43,284 nucleotides of DNA from Chloroflexota bacterium (GTDB lineage: Bacteria > Chloroflexota > Anaerolineae > UBA1429): positions 1-43,284 of the forward strand of contig JAJFUJ010000068.1 of NCBI GenBank assembly GCA_021372475.1. The letters are read 5' to 3'. Both the position numbers and the translations under genes were made by a program. The notes under the pieces were generated by a model, which saw only the letters and a list, made by a program, of their open reading frames with translations, had not been told where the DNA came from and ran no database searches. Below are positions 9,219-17,864 of this stretch, in pieces; the first letter of the stretch is position 1, and each line of letters opens with the position of its first letter.

Positions 9219-10952
9219 CTAGTCTTTCCCTTCTTTATCATCATTTAGGCGGATGTCGGTCACCTTACCGCCGCGCTTAATCAGTTCTTGCACTGCGGGA
9301 TGGTTCCGCAGGCGCTGCCGTTCTGCTTCTCGCGGATCCGGCGTTCTAGCTTCAGAAACGGATGTTTGAGGCCGCGAAGCAGTATTCTCGGCTTGTCCGA
9401 GTTCGCACCGCAGCGTCAGTGACTGCCCCAGCGTTTCGCAGAGAACCTGCTCGACAACATCACGTTTGCCCGCTTCCATCAGCTTGTCGCGATGAAACAC
9501 CGCCTGGCAGCCTAACACCACCGTATTTTGCTGGACAGCCACAGGTCGGGCCGAGGAAAGCAACGCCCGCACCTGAGGATTGAGCTCGCGCACGCGCACT
9601 AAAATCTGGCTCCACTTTTGCTGAATCAGCTCCAAGGATACTGTCCCAATGGCATCACCGGGCTTGGCTGTTGGTGCAGCAGCAGTATCGTGTTTCTCTG
9701 CAGATACAGCGACAGATTGGGGAGGCACTATATCCGTATGGAGACCTGTCTCCAGCACGGGCGTGGCCTTCTCCTCCTTAACCTGTAGAATGGGTGCAGG
9801 CGCGGCAAAAGTATGCTGTGCCGGTGCAATCGCGGCTGCGGGCTGCTCCCGTGCTTTGGGCTCGGATTCACCCAGGCAGGTCTCGATAAAGGCCAGTTCC
9901 AGCGGAATATGCGGACGCGCTGCACCTTTGATCCCTGCCGCTGCTTCATTAAACAGGCGGATGGCATTGACCGCCACACGCAGTGCAGACGGTGTATGGC
10001 GTATTATCTCGCGCAGTTCCTGGATGTCCTCCTGCGCCAAAGACAGGTCATCCTCGGTGCCGGCTACCAGAAACGCTACGGCGCGCAATTGGTCGATGAC
10101 CGCTGTGGTTATCTCACGCGGGTCAGCCCCCTGGTCAAGCATTTGATTAATGGTGCGCAAGCCCGCCGCGAGGTCGCGCCCGATAATAGCGCCCACCAGG
10201 GAGTGTATTTGTTGCGTCGGGGCAGAGCCCAGCATAGCCTTAATTTGCGGCAGCGTGATTTCCTGGTCGCCAAATGCAGCCAGTTGATCCAGCAGGCTTT
10301 CAGCATCGCGGTAGCTGCCCGTTGCCCGGCGGGCTATGTAGTCAAGCGCATCAGGGGTGATGCGGATTCCTTCCTGGTCGCAAATCATCTGCAGCTTTTG
10401 GGTGATTGTGTCCAGAGAGCCACGACGAAAATCGAAACGCTGGCAGCGCGAGAGCACCGTTGCCGGCAAACTCTGAACCTCAGTTGTGCATAGGATAAAA
10501 ATCACGCGCGGCGGAGGCTCCTCCAGCGTTTTCAGGAGCGCGTTGAAAGCCTCCTTGGTAAGCATATGCACTTCATCAATCACATATACTTTGTAACGGC
10601 ATTCACTGGGCAGAAATGCCACACCCTCGCGCAAGTCGCGGATTTCATCGATCCCGCGGTTAGAGGCTGCGTCGATCTCAATCAAGTCCGTGGAACGGCC
10701 TTCCGTCAGGCTGAGGCAGATATGGCACTTGTTGCATGGGGGATCGTCGGTCTGGCCTACGCAGTTGACGGCTTTGGCAAGTATACGCGCCGTTGAGGTT
10801 TTCCCCGTACCGCGCAGGCCAACGAACAAATAGGCATGCCCAACGCGCCCCATCCTAACCTGGTTGCGTAGGGTGGTCGTGATATGTTCCTGACCGAGGA
10901 TATCCGCAAAGGACTGCCCGCGCCATTTATTATAGAGAGCCTGAGTAGTCAT
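9219..10952 (-). CDS. dnaX: DNA polymerase III subunit gamma/tau
   Basis: Clamp-loader ATPase of the replisome. The 577 residues begin with the usual ALYNKWRGQSFADILGQEH and Walker A GLRGTGKTSTAR. The zinc module is CVGQTDDPPCNKCHIC, followed by Walker B VYVIDEVHML and the SRC box (TVLSRCQRF). The clamp-loader collar follows, then a Pro/Ala/Glu-rich linker (about residues 370-440) and a C-terminal tau-like domain. The ATG at 10952 is chosen because the family starts there; the upstream TTG at 10991 has no ribosome-binding site. No A-rich slippery heptamer or long A-run was seen for gamma/tau frameshifting. Confidence 0.95.
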   Translation of the reverse strand: MTTQALYNKWRGQSFADILGQEHITTTLRNQVRMGRVGHAYLFVGLRGTGKTSTARILAKAVNCVGQTDDPPCNKCHICLSLTEGRSTDLIEIDAASNRGIDEIRDLREGVAFLPSECRYKVYVIDEVHMLTKEAFNALLKTLEEPPPRVIFILCTTEVQSLPATVLSRCQRFDFRRGSLDTITQKLQMICDQEGIRITPDALDYIARRATGSYRDAESLLDQLAAFGDQEITLPQIKAMLGSAPTQQIHSLVGAIIGRDLAAGLRTINQMLDQGADPREITTAVIDQLRAVAFLVAGTEDDLSLAQEDIQELREIIRHTPSALRVAVNAIRLFNEAAAGIKGAARPHIPLELAFIETCLGESEPKAREQPAAAIAPAQHTFAAPAPILQVKEEKATPVLETGLHTDIVPPQSVAVSAEKHDTAAAPTAKPGDAIGTVSLELIQQKWSQILVRVRELNPQVRALLSSARPVAVQQNTVVLGCQAVFHRDKLMEAGKRDVVEQVLCETLGQSLTLRCELGQAENTASRPQTSVSEARTPDPREAERQRLRNHPAVQELIKRGGKVTDIRLNDDKEGKD

Positions 10953-10981
10953 ATTACGCTCTAGAATGATCCTGTCGCTAT

Positions 10982-11010
10982 AGTGTAGCAAAAGCAGCAG
11001 AGGCAGGCAA
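10982..11010 (-). promoter_or_regulatory. weak candidate promoter upstream of dnaX
   Basis: On the minus strand TTGCCT (11005-11010), a 17-nt spacer and TACACT (10982-10987), in the 67-nt gap between tsaC and dnaX, the largest break in the minus-strand gene run. Each hexamer matches consensus at only 4 of 6 positions. Confidence 0.3.
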
Positions 11011-11019
11011 ACGTACAGC

Positions 11020-11673
11020 CTAGTTGATTACAATGCTCGGGATTACCGTGCGCAACAAATCCAAGCTCAGATTACCTTGGCGCAGCAGCCGAGGTGGTTC
11101 GGATACACAATCTATTATCGTTGAGGCCACTCCTCCAGTGCAGCGACCGCCATCCAGGATAAGAGGAACACGCCCTCCTAGGTCATGAAACACCTCTTCT
11201 GCGGTAGCGCAGGCTGGCGCGCCCGAGATATTGGCACTCGTCACCGCCAGCGCCCCGCCAAGCTCGCGGCATAGATGCAGCACCGTTGGATGATTGGGCA
11301 CCCGCAGGGCGACCGTATCGCCGCCGGCAGTGACGATATCCGGTACTGTGCTCTGGCGATAAACAACCAGCGTTAGCTCCCCAGGCCAAAAGCGCTCCGC
11401 CAGGAGATAAAAGGTGCAGCTCAGGCCGCGGGCAACCTGTTCCGCCGCTTTTAGGTCCGCTACCAGCAACGGGATAGCCATATTGAGCGAGCGCTGTTTG
11501 ACGCGATAGAGGCGTTCTACAGCTTCAATCTGCCGCGGGTCACATCCCACGCCATATACCGTATCGGTTGGGAAGGCGATTACTTCCCCCCGACGCAGCA
11601 GCGCAACGGCAGAAGCGATTGCTTGCGCATCATCTATTTCTAAAATGTCTGTCCTGTATTGGGTCACGGTCAT
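11020..11673 (-). CDS. tsaC: threonylcarbamoyl-AMP synthase (Sua5/YciO/YrdC)
   Basis: Makes threonylcarbamoyl-AMP from threonine, bicarbonate and ATP for the universal t6A37 modification of ANN-decoding tRNAs. The 217-residue product is the stand-alone YrdC domain without the Sua5 C-terminal extension. Visible landmarks are GEVIAFPTDTVYGVGCD, VKQRSLNMAIPLLVADL, VALRVPNHP and AVTSANISGAPACATAEEV. The ATG at 11673 starts 1 nt after the stop of the upstream HAD gene; the frame extends to 11727, but that part lies inside the HAD gene. A position after prfA-prmC is a common context for this gene. Confidence 0.92.
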   Translation of the reverse strand: MTVTQYRTDILEIDDAQAIASAVALLRRGEVIAFPTDTVYGVGCDPRQIEAVERLYRVKQRSLNMAIPLLVADLKAAEQVARGLSCTFYLLAERFWPGELTLVVYRQSTVPDIVTAGGDTVALRVPNHPTVLHLCRELGGALAVTSANISGAPACATAEEVFHDLGGRVPLILDGGRCTGGVASTIIDCVSEPPRLLRQGNLSLDLLRTVIPSIVIN

Positions 11674-11674
11674 A

Positions 11675-12478
11675 TCAATGTACCTGCAGAACGAGCCGCT
11701 CCAACGCGACGGCAACGCCGTCCTCATCGACCGAAGGCACTACCAGGTCGGCAGCCCGAAGCGCTTCAGGCGAAGCATTGCCCATCGCCACACCGATCCC
11801 GGCCCAGGCGAGCATCTCGACATCATTGCCAGAGTCGCCAAAGGCAATTGTGTCGGATTGGGCAATCCATAAATGGCGTGCCACCCAGGCCAACGCGGTG
11901 CCCTTGGTTACGCCCAGGGCTAATCCTTCTAGAAATAGCGGATGCGAGCGCACGATCTGCATACTCCGGCCAAAGCGGGCAACCACTTCGGGTTGTAATA
12001 TATCCAGTTCATCCGCTGTAGCGGTAATCAGGAATTTAATAGGGTCTGCCGGCAAAGCTGTACGCAAGTCAGCGACCACATGAATAGGCAGACCAAACCA
12101 TTTGTCATAGAAAGCATCCGAATGACGTTTGCGCTCCACATAAATCTCATCATCAGCATAGACTGTCAACGAAAGATCGCACTCGCGCGCGTATTCGACC
12201 AGCTCGTCGAGCAGTTCGCGTGGAAATGGATACTCACAGATAACGCGCTCAGTCAATGGGTCGGTAATACTCGCTCCCTGGTAGCCAATCACTGGCGCTG
12301 TTATGTGAAGTTGTGCAGCCCAGGGTTTCAAGGCCGGGAATCCGCGCCCCGAGGCGAGGGTGATGAGCACTCCGGCGCGCTGAACTTGCGCAAGAGCTTG
12401 CGCCACACGCGGCGATAAGGATAAATCATCGCGCAACAGAGTTCCGTCAAGATCAAAAGCTATTAGCTTTGGCGGCAT
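11675..12478 (-). CDS. Cof-type HAD-superfamily hydrolase
   Basis: Cytoplasmic phosphatase of the HAD IIB (Cof) subfamily; substrates are usually sugar phosphates, flavin mononucleotide or similar small phosphates and cannot be told from sequence. The 267-residue length is typical. Motif I is FDLDGTLLRDD at the N-terminus, with nucleophile and acid-base aspartates. Motif II is ITLASGRG, and motif III/IV is IAFGDSGNDVEMLAWAGIGVAMGNA. It lies between prmC and tsaC with gaps of 15 and 1 nt, so it shares their transcript. Confidence 0.88.
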   Translation of the reverse strand: MPPKLIAFDLDGTLLRDDLSLSPRVAQALAQVQRAGVLITLASGRGFPALKPWAAQLHITAPVIGYQGASITDPLTERVICEYPFPRELLDELVEYARECDLSLTVYADDEIYVERKRHSDAFYDKWFGLPIHVVADLRTALPADPIKFLITATADELDILQPEVVARFGRSMQIVRSHPLFLEGLALGVTKGTALAWVARHLWIAQSDTIAFGDSGNDVEMLAWAGIGVAMGNASPEALRAADLVVPSVDEDGVAVALERLVLQVH

Positions 12479-12493
12479 AAGTCGAATCCAATC

Positions 12494-13378
12494 TCAAGGT
12501 ATTAACTCGGCTCGTACAATACGTTCTAGCCCGGCATAATCCGGCAGCACGCTAACGGAAGCATCCGGCAGCGCAGCTCCGAGCATCTGACTCACACGGC
12601 TGCCTTGGCCTTCATCAATCTCCAACAACACCAGAGCTGACGGGTTGAGATGAGAAGGCAGCAGCACACACAGGCGGGCAATCACATCTATACCCAACTC
12701 CCCGCCATCCAGGGCCAGACGAGGCTCATACTGTGCGACTTCAGGCTGCAGGTCGACTAGGCGTTCGCTGGGCAGATAAGGCAAATTGGCCATAACCAAG
12801 TCAAAGTGCGCCGTGGTAGCGCTCAACAAATCACTGCAGGCCAGGTTGACGCGCTCTTCCAGATGATAGCGCTGTACATTGCGCCGGGCAAGGGCCAGAG
12901 CTGCCAATGACCGATCTGCTGCCCAGACGTGTAAATTGGTGAATCTGTGTGCCAGCGTTATGGCGATTGCCCCGCTGCCGGTGCCGATATCGGCTGCCCA
13001 AACCGCACAAGCAGTCCTGTCAGTGAGCCAGGCGAGCGCCTGTTCAACCAGCAGTTCGGTCTCCGGCCGAGGGATCAACACAGCGGGGTTTACCTCCAGC
13101 TCTATATCATAGAAAGCGCGCCGCCCGAGGATATAGGCCAGGGGCTCCCGCCGGCAACGCCGCTGCACCAGGGCAGCGAACTTTTGCCTGATATCCGCAG
13201 GCAATGCATCATTCCAGTGCAGATGCAACTGACTGCGTGTCATCCCGCTTGTGGCCGCCAGGAGCAGTTCAGCATCCAGAATAGGATCTTCTACCCCGCA
13301 GCGGGTTAATTCATCGGCAGCCCAGCGGATCCCCCCTCCGAAGCTGATCAACGGCTCTTCCATCAGTGGGTTCGTCAT
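12494..13378 (-). CDS. prmC: release-factor glutamine methyltransferase PrmC (HemK)
   Basis: Methylates the glutamine of the GGQ motif in release factors RF1 and RF2, using SAM. The 294 residues comprise an N-terminal helical domain (LLLAATSGMTRSQL, REPLAYILGRRAFY) and a Rossmann methyltransferase with VNPAVLIPRPETELLVE and motif I ADIGTGSGAIAITLA. The catalytic motif, normally NPPY, reads NLPY here (VMANLPYLPSE), a variant I believe occurs in some lineages. It sits directly downstream of its substrate's gene, prfA. The ATG at 13378 is used; an upstream TTG at 13396, directly after the prfA stop, is also possible and neither has a good ribosome-binding site. Confidence 0.9.
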   Translation of the reverse strand: MTNPLMEEPLISFGGGIRWAADELTRCGVEDPILDAELLLAATSGMTRSQLHLHWNDALPADIRQKFAALVQRRCRREPLAYILGRRAFYDIELEVNPAVLIPRPETELLVEQALAWLTDRTACAVWAADIGTGSGAIAITLAHRFTNLHVWAADRSLAALALARRNVQRYHLEERVNLACSDLLSATTAHFDLVMANLPYLPSERLVDLQPEVAQYEPRLALDGGELGIDVIARLCVLLPSHLNPSALVLLEIDEGQGSRVSQMLGAALPDASVSVLPDYAGLERIVRAELIP

Positions 13379-13396
13379 GGAGATAAGGGCGGCCAA

Positions 13397-14467
13397 CTAG
13401 GCAGGAACCGTCTGCAAACGCTTTGCCTGCTCAACCTCAGCCAACTGATCAATGAACTGGTCAAGGTTGCCTGCTAGAACATCTTCCAAGCGGTGTATGC
13501 TCATGTTGATACGGTGGTCAGTAACCCGGTTTTGGGGGAAATTATACGTCCTAATTTTTTCGGCGCGTTCAGAGCTGCCGACTTGAGAGTGCCGCATCGA
13601 CTCCAACTCACTCACTTTGCGCTGATACTCCAAGTCATAGATGCGTGCGCGCAAAATAGAGAGAGCACGCGCCTTGTTCTGTAGTTGAGACCTTTCATCC
13701 TGGCACTGCACTACGATACCTGTCGGCAGGTGGGTAATCCGCACGGCTGAGTCGGTTGTATTGACGCCCTGCCCGCCGTGACCGGCCGCCCGATATACAT
13801 CGATCCGCAGGTCGCTGTCCTTGATGTCCACCTCCACCTCATCAACTTCGGGCATCACCACCACGCTGGCGGTAGAGGTGTGGATTCTACCTGATGTTTC
13901 GGTCGATGGAACGCGTTGAACACGGTGAACGCCACTCTCATACTTGAGCTTGGAAAAGGCACCTTTGCCTTTCACCTCAAATATGATCTCTTTATACCCG
14001 CCGATGCCGGTCTCGTTGCTGCTCATTACCTCACAGCGCCAATTGTGATTCGAAGCATACTGCAGGTACATGTGATAAAGGTCAGCAGCGAAGAGCGCAG
14101 CCTCTTCCCCCCCAGTTCCAGCGCGGATTTCGACGATCACATTGCGCTTATCGCGCGGGTCTTGCGGAGCCAGCATCTCGGTAAGTTTGTTGGCATATTG
14201 GGTTATGTTTTCCTCAAGCTGACGTCGTTCTTCTTCGACCAATTGACGTAGCTCAGGATCCTGCTCCTCTACCAGCATCTCTGTAACACTTGCCAATTCT
14301 TTTCGCGCGGATAAATAATCGCGATAAGTCAAGGCGAGTTCCTCGATATCGGCCTGTTCACGACTATATTTGCGGATCAAGCCAGGGTCAGACGTAACTT
14401 TGGATGTGCCTAAAAGCAAGGCCAGCTCTTCATAACGACGCAATACATCGGCAACATTCTCAAACAT
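13397..14467 (-). CDS. prfA: peptide chain release factor 1
   Basis: Terminates translation at UAA and UAG. The 356-residue length is typical. The stop-codon-recognition tripeptide appears as P-S-T in RVPSTETSGRIHTS, the PxT form that marks RF1 rather than RF2 (SPF). The peptidyl-hydrolysis GGQ motif is in GHGGQGVNTTDSAVR. GGAG lies 12 nt before the ATG. The prmC gene, encoding the enzyme that methylates this GGQ, follows immediately. Confidence 0.96.
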   Translation of the reverse strand: MFENVADVLRRYEELALLLGTSKVTSDPGLIRKYSREQADIEELALTYRDYLSARKELASVTEMLVEEQDPELRQLVEEERRQLEENITQYANKLTEMLAPQDPRDKRNVIVEIRAGTGGEEAALFAADLYHMYLQYASNHNWRCEVMSSNETGIGGYKEIIFEVKGKGAFSKLKYESGVHRVQRVPSTETSGRIHTSTASVVVMPEVDEVEVDIKDSDLRIDVYRAAGHGGQGVNTTDSAVRITHLPTGIVVQCQDERSQLQNKARALSILRARIYDLEYQRKVSELESMRHSQVGSSERAEKIRTYNFPQNRVTDHRINMSIHRLEDVLAGNLDQFIDQLAEVEQAKRLQTVPA

Positions 14468-14499
14468 ATTATCTTATCACTCCACAAACAGCCCGACCT

Positions 14500-15366
14500 T
14501 TAGTTCGTTGCGCCAACCAGTCGGCCGTATATAGTATCTAGTTCTTCGTCGGAATAGTAGTCAATGACCACTTTGCCGCCTTTGCGGCTGCGGTACAACT
14601 CGACTTTGGTACCCAGGGCTTCACGAATCGCCTGTTCGAGTGCCTCAATCTCGGGCGAACGCACACGGCTCGCTTTTTGCGGTTCCGATGCAGTATGCAG
14701 TCTGCGCACCAATTCCTCTGTCTGACGCACAGAAAGCTGCTTCTTTATCACCGCGTGGAACGCCAGGATCTGCTCTTCAGGCGTCTCGAGCATCAATAAC
14801 ACGAGCGCATGCCCTTCCTGAATCTTGCCTGAGAGCAAGCCATCCTTGATCTCATCCGGCAGACGCAGCAACCGCAGCGCATTGGTAACGCTTACCCTAG
14901 ATCGTCCGACTCGCTCAGCAATGCGCTCCTGGGTCAAACCAAATTCATCTGCCAACTGCTTGTAGGCTTGCGCCTCTTCCAAAGGGTTGAGGTCAGCCCG
15001 CTGGATATTCTCCACTAGGGCGAGCTCGAGCATCTCCTGCGGAGTTGCCTCTTTGACGATGACGTCCACTTCCGTTAACCCCGCCAAGCTGGCTGCGCGC
15101 CAGCGCCGCTCGCCAGTAATCAACTGGTACTGCGCTTCCCCAATCTGGTTTTCAATCGGGATCCGCTGCACAATCAGCGGTTGAATTAGACCCAATTCGC
15201 GGATGGAATTAGCTAGTTCTTCGAGAGCAGCCTGGTCAAAATAGGTACGCGGTTGATGCGGATTAGGTTGGATAGCCTGCACGGGTACCCTGACCAGGTC
15301 CGATTCCCCACTTTCCTGGGGAATTAGCGCGGCAAGTCCTTTACCCAGGCCACCTCGACCCTTCAT
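14500..15366 (-). CDS. parB: ParB/Spo0J chromosome-partitioning protein
   Basis: CTP-dependent DNA clamp that loads at parS and spreads along DNA. The 288 residues start GRGGLGKGLAALIP, the normal ParA-stimulating N-terminus. The ParB/Srx CTPase domain follows (PNPHQPRTYFD, LITGERRWRAA), then the KorB-like helix-turn-helix (LTQERIAERVGRSRVSVTNAL) and a C-terminal dimerisation region. The frame is open upstream to 15483, but the ATG at 15366 has a GGGAGGGAG ribosome-binding site and fits the family N-terminus. I saw no close match to the parS consensus in the window. Confidence 0.95.
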   Translation of the reverse strand: MKGRGGLGKGLAALIPQESGESDLVRVPVQAIQPNPHQPRTYFDQAALEELANSIRELGLIQPLIVQRIPIENQIGEAQYQLITGERRWRAASLAGLTEVDVIVKEATPQEMLELALVENIQRADLNPLEEAQAYKQLADEFGLTQERIAERVGRSRVSVTNALRLLRLPDEIKDGLLSGKIQEGHALVLLMLETPEEQILAFHAVIKKQLSVRQTEELVRRLHTASEPQKASRVRSPEIEALEQAIREALGTKVELYRSRKGGKVVIDYYSDEELDTIYGRLVGATN

Positions 15367-15409
15367 GCTGCTCCCTCCCATTAACCAGGTCGCCAACCCG
15401 ACCTTCGCT

Positions 15410-16177
15410 CTACTGCCATTCAGTCGCCAGGAATTCTTGCCCGAAGGCATCGTAAGCTTGAGCGCCAGAAGAGTCTGGCGCATAACTACCTATAGGCTCC
15501 CCATAACTCGGTGCCTCACTCAACTTGACGCTGCGCGGGATAATCGTCCGAAAAGTGTTTCTAGGAAACTGCCGTCTGACATCCTGAACAACCTCACGTG
15601 CAATGCGCGTTCGAGGATCATACATAGTCATCAACACGCCGCGAATCCTGAGCTGCGGATTCAGGCTGCGGTGTACCATTTCGATGGTTTGTAGTAACTG
15701 AGCCAGCCCTTCCAATGGCAGATATTCACACTGTACAGGGATGACTACACCGTCAGAAGCAACCAGGGCGTTAATCGTAAGCAATCCCAAGCTAGGAGGA
15801 GTATCGATCACAATAAAATCATATTGGGCATGTAGCGGCCGGAGCGCATTCGCGAGTTTGTTCTCACGTCCAGTAAGCTCAATCAATTCTATATCTGCCC
15901 CTGCCAAAGCAGGTGCAGAAGGAAGCAAATCGAGCCCTCGCTGACTTGTCACCACGAGAACGGCATCCACTGTCGAGGATGATATTAGTACATCATATAC
16001 TGAGTTCTCCAACTCGTTTTTATCTATACCTAGGCTGCTGGTAGCGTTAGCCTGCGGGTCCATATCGACAAGTAGAACACGTTTGCCTCTAGCTGCCAGG
16101 TAAGCGCAAAGGCTGACCGCTGTGGTAGTCTTGCCTACCCCGCCTTTTTGATTCGCCAGAGCGTATATCCTTGCCAT
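15410..16177 (-). CDS. parA: ParA/Soj chromosome-partitioning ATPase
   Basis: Deviant Walker-A ATPase that binds nucleoid DNA and moves or organises ParB-parS complexes. The 255 residues carry the deviant Walker A KGGVGKTT (11-18) with the signature lysine, Walker A' LLVDMDPQANATSSLG, and Walker B FIVIDTPPSLGLLT. Length and N-terminus fit the chromosomal (type Ib-like) Soj group without an N-terminal helix-turn-helix domain. It lies 43 nt upstream of parB and downstream of the PfkB-kinase gene in the same direction. Confidence 0.95.
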   Translation of the reverse strand: MARIYALANQKGGVGKTTTAVSLCAYLAARGKRVLLVDMDPQANATSSLGIDKNELENSVYDVLISSSTVDAVLVVTSQRGLDLLPSAPALAGADIELIELTGRENKLANALRPLHAQYDFIVIDTPPSLGLLTINALVASDGVVIPVQCEYLPLEGLAQLLQTIEMVHRSLNPQLRIRGVLMTMYDPRTRIAREVVQDVRRQFPRNTFRTIIPRSVKLSEAPSYGEPIGSYAPDSSGAQAYDAFGQEFLATEWQ

Positions 16178-16224
16178 CGCAACCTCGTGGCCAATCCAGG
16201 TAACATCTTATACTCTATCGCAAC

Positions 16225-17079
16225 CTAATCCGCTTTACGCAGCTTGCCTTTGCGTAGCCGCTGCTCTACCTGGTCTCTATCGGGTATAGTGCTGGTTCCA
16301 GGCCCCTCCACTACAAATGATGCGACACAGTTGGCAAAATCTGCGGCAATCTCTGGATCTTGAGTCTCATGATACCTGATAAAGAAGGCCGTGGCGAATA
16401 CATCCCCTGCACCCGTCGGATCAACCTCATGCGCCTCGTAGGCCGGTATCACATGCTGCGAGCCCCGATTATAGACGATGGCCCCATTGACACCGCGCGT
16501 TTGCACGAGCAGAGGTGACATTGCGGCATAGGCATCGAGTAGGCGTTGGTCTCCTCCCAAGTCCTCGAGGCTTAGGACGACACAGGACGCTCCGGCTAGG
16601 ATTTTCTCTGCCTCGGACAGCGCTTGAGGCGTTACTCGCCCCAGTTCATCCCAACGGCGCAGCCATCCCTGTGGGGTGACTCCCACAACAGCACAGTCAA
16701 ACTGATCCAGGAACAACGGACTAACCTCCTGAGCAACGGGGCCGAGGTGTGCAATAGTCGAATGCTTCCACATCTCCGGCAGCTCGCTAGGAGTAAGGTA
16801 ATTAGCTACCGAACGTAAATACTGAATCCGTCCGGTTGAAGTATAAACGTTTTCGAATACCGTATCGTTTTCTGCGGGGATATTCCGTACATCTACCTGC
16901 GGCAACCGTTCAAGCTCACTAGGGGTACTGGAGCTGGTTAGAACGGCTACGTAAATCCCAAGTTTGTGCGCCGTCAAAGCACTAAAGGTGACGGTTCCGC
17001 CAAAACGCCAGCCATTGCCAGGGATTAAATCCCGTGTCACATGGCCAATAACGAGGTATTCTGGAACTAACTGGCCCAC
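16225..17079 (-). CDS. PfkB-family carbohydrate kinase
   Basis: Ribokinase-like small-molecule kinase; the substrate is unknown. The 284-residue product has a glycine-rich N-terminal region (YLVIGHVTRDL, GWRFGGTVTFSALTAHKLG). It ends with the PfkB signature 2, here DPTGAGDVFATAFFIRYHE, with catalytic Asp in GAGD. The lid region of sugar kinases looks short. GTG at 17079 is the start, preceded by GAGGGG at 5 nt spacing. It is inserted between jag and parA in an otherwise purely informational gene run, with an 11-nt gap to jag. I infer co-transcription, not a functional link. Confidence 0.82.
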   Translation of the reverse strand: MGQLVPEYLVIGHVTRDLIPGNGWRFGGTVTFSALTAHKLGIYVAVLTSSSTPSELERLPQVDVRNIPAENDTVFENVYTSTGRIQYLRSVANYLTPSELPEMWKHSTIAHLGPVAQEVSPLFLDQFDCAVVGVTPQGWLRRWDELGRVTPQALSEAEKILAGASCVVLSLEDLGGDQRLLDAYAAMSPLLVQTRGVNGAIVYNRGSQHVIPAYEAHEVDPTGAGDVFATAFFIRYHETQDPEIAADFANCVASFVVEGPGTSTIPDRDQVEQRLRKGKLRKAD

Positions 17080-17090
17080 AGCACCCCTCG

Positions 17091-17864
17091 TCAGCGCGGC
17101 AGTATCTGTACTTTACGCTCTTCACCTTCACCTGTGCTCTCGGTATATACGCCTGAATCATCGCGCAACGCCAGATGGATGATTCGGCGTTCGTGAGCGG
17201 GCATCGGTTCCAGGGTAACCGCATTGCCAGTACGTTTCACTTGGCCAGCCATACGAGCCGCCAGCGACTTTAACGACTCTTCACGACGACTCTTGTAACC
17301 TTCAACATCAAGCAGCAGGTTTGGCCAGGCGCCAATCCTTCGGCTAACCATCAGGCGGACAATAAACTGCAGATCGCGAAGAGTCTCCCCCCTTCGCCCG
17401 ATCAGCATACCGAGTTCATCGCCAACGATGTTTAGCACCAAAGGTGTAACCTCGCCGTTTTCGTCGAGTTTACCACCCCGATCGCTAACCTCTACAGCAG
17501 CTAGCAAGCCCATCTTGTCGAGAAGCTCAGTCACGATATCGCGTGTTACTTGCTCCAAGTTGGAAGGGTTACCCTGCATAGTAGTGACTGGCAGCTCTGC
17601 TTCAGGAGCCTCGGGCATGTTGCTGGGCGCTGGTTCGGATGGTTCTAGGTCCGCATCAATCGCTGAGACGGGCAGCCATACACGAACCACAGCTTCTCCG
17701 GTCCTTACCAAACCAAAGACGGAGCGGCTGGTTTCCTTAATGACTTGATAGTCAAGTTCCTCCAAGGTTAACCCCAGCTCCAACGAAGCTCTTTTGAGGG
17801 CTTCGTCAACGGTTTTTCCTGTATAATCAGCGCTTGGCTTTGCGTCTCTGCTTTTTCCGTCCAT
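17091..17864 (-). CDS. jag: RNA-binding protein KhpB (Jag/EloR)
   Basis: Cytoplasmic RNA-binding protein linked to cell elongation and membrane-protein biogenesis in Gram-positives. The 257 residues have an N-terminal Jag_N domain (GKTVDEALKRASLELGL...), an acidic/Pro linker, a KH domain with the GxxG loop in GMLIGRRGETLRDLQF, and a C-terminal R3H-type segment (MPAHERRIIHLALRDDSG). The ATG at 17864 lies inside the end of yidC, a 38-nt overlap in a different frame. It is supported by a GAGGT ribosome-binding site. The order yidC-jag is conserved in many phyla. Confidence 0.92.
   Translation of the reverse strand: MDGKSRDAKPSADYTGKTVDEALKRASLELGLTLEELDYQVIKETSRSVFGLVRTGEAVVRVWLPVSAIDADLEPSEPAPSNMPEAPEAELPVTTMQGNPSNLEQVTRDIVTELLDKMGLLAAVEVSDRGGKLDENGEVTPLVLNIVGDELGMLIGRRGETLRDLQFIVRLMVSRRIGAWPNLLLDVEGYKSRREESLKSLAARMAGQVKRTGNAVTLEPMPAHERRIIHLALRDDSGVYTESTGEGEERKVQILPR

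Noticed and set aside
9219-10952. Programmed frameshift making DnaX gamma
   Set aside because: No slippery A-AAA-AAG heptamer or long A-run was found in the coding strand.
14500-16200. parS site near parAB
   Set aside because: I looked for TGTTTCACGTGAAACA-like palindromes; the few CACGTG-containing spots lack the flanking arms.
16225-17079. Horizontally acquired cassette (PfkB gene) in the par region
   Set aside because: Codon style, spacing and strand match the neighbours and no repeats or mobility genes flank it.
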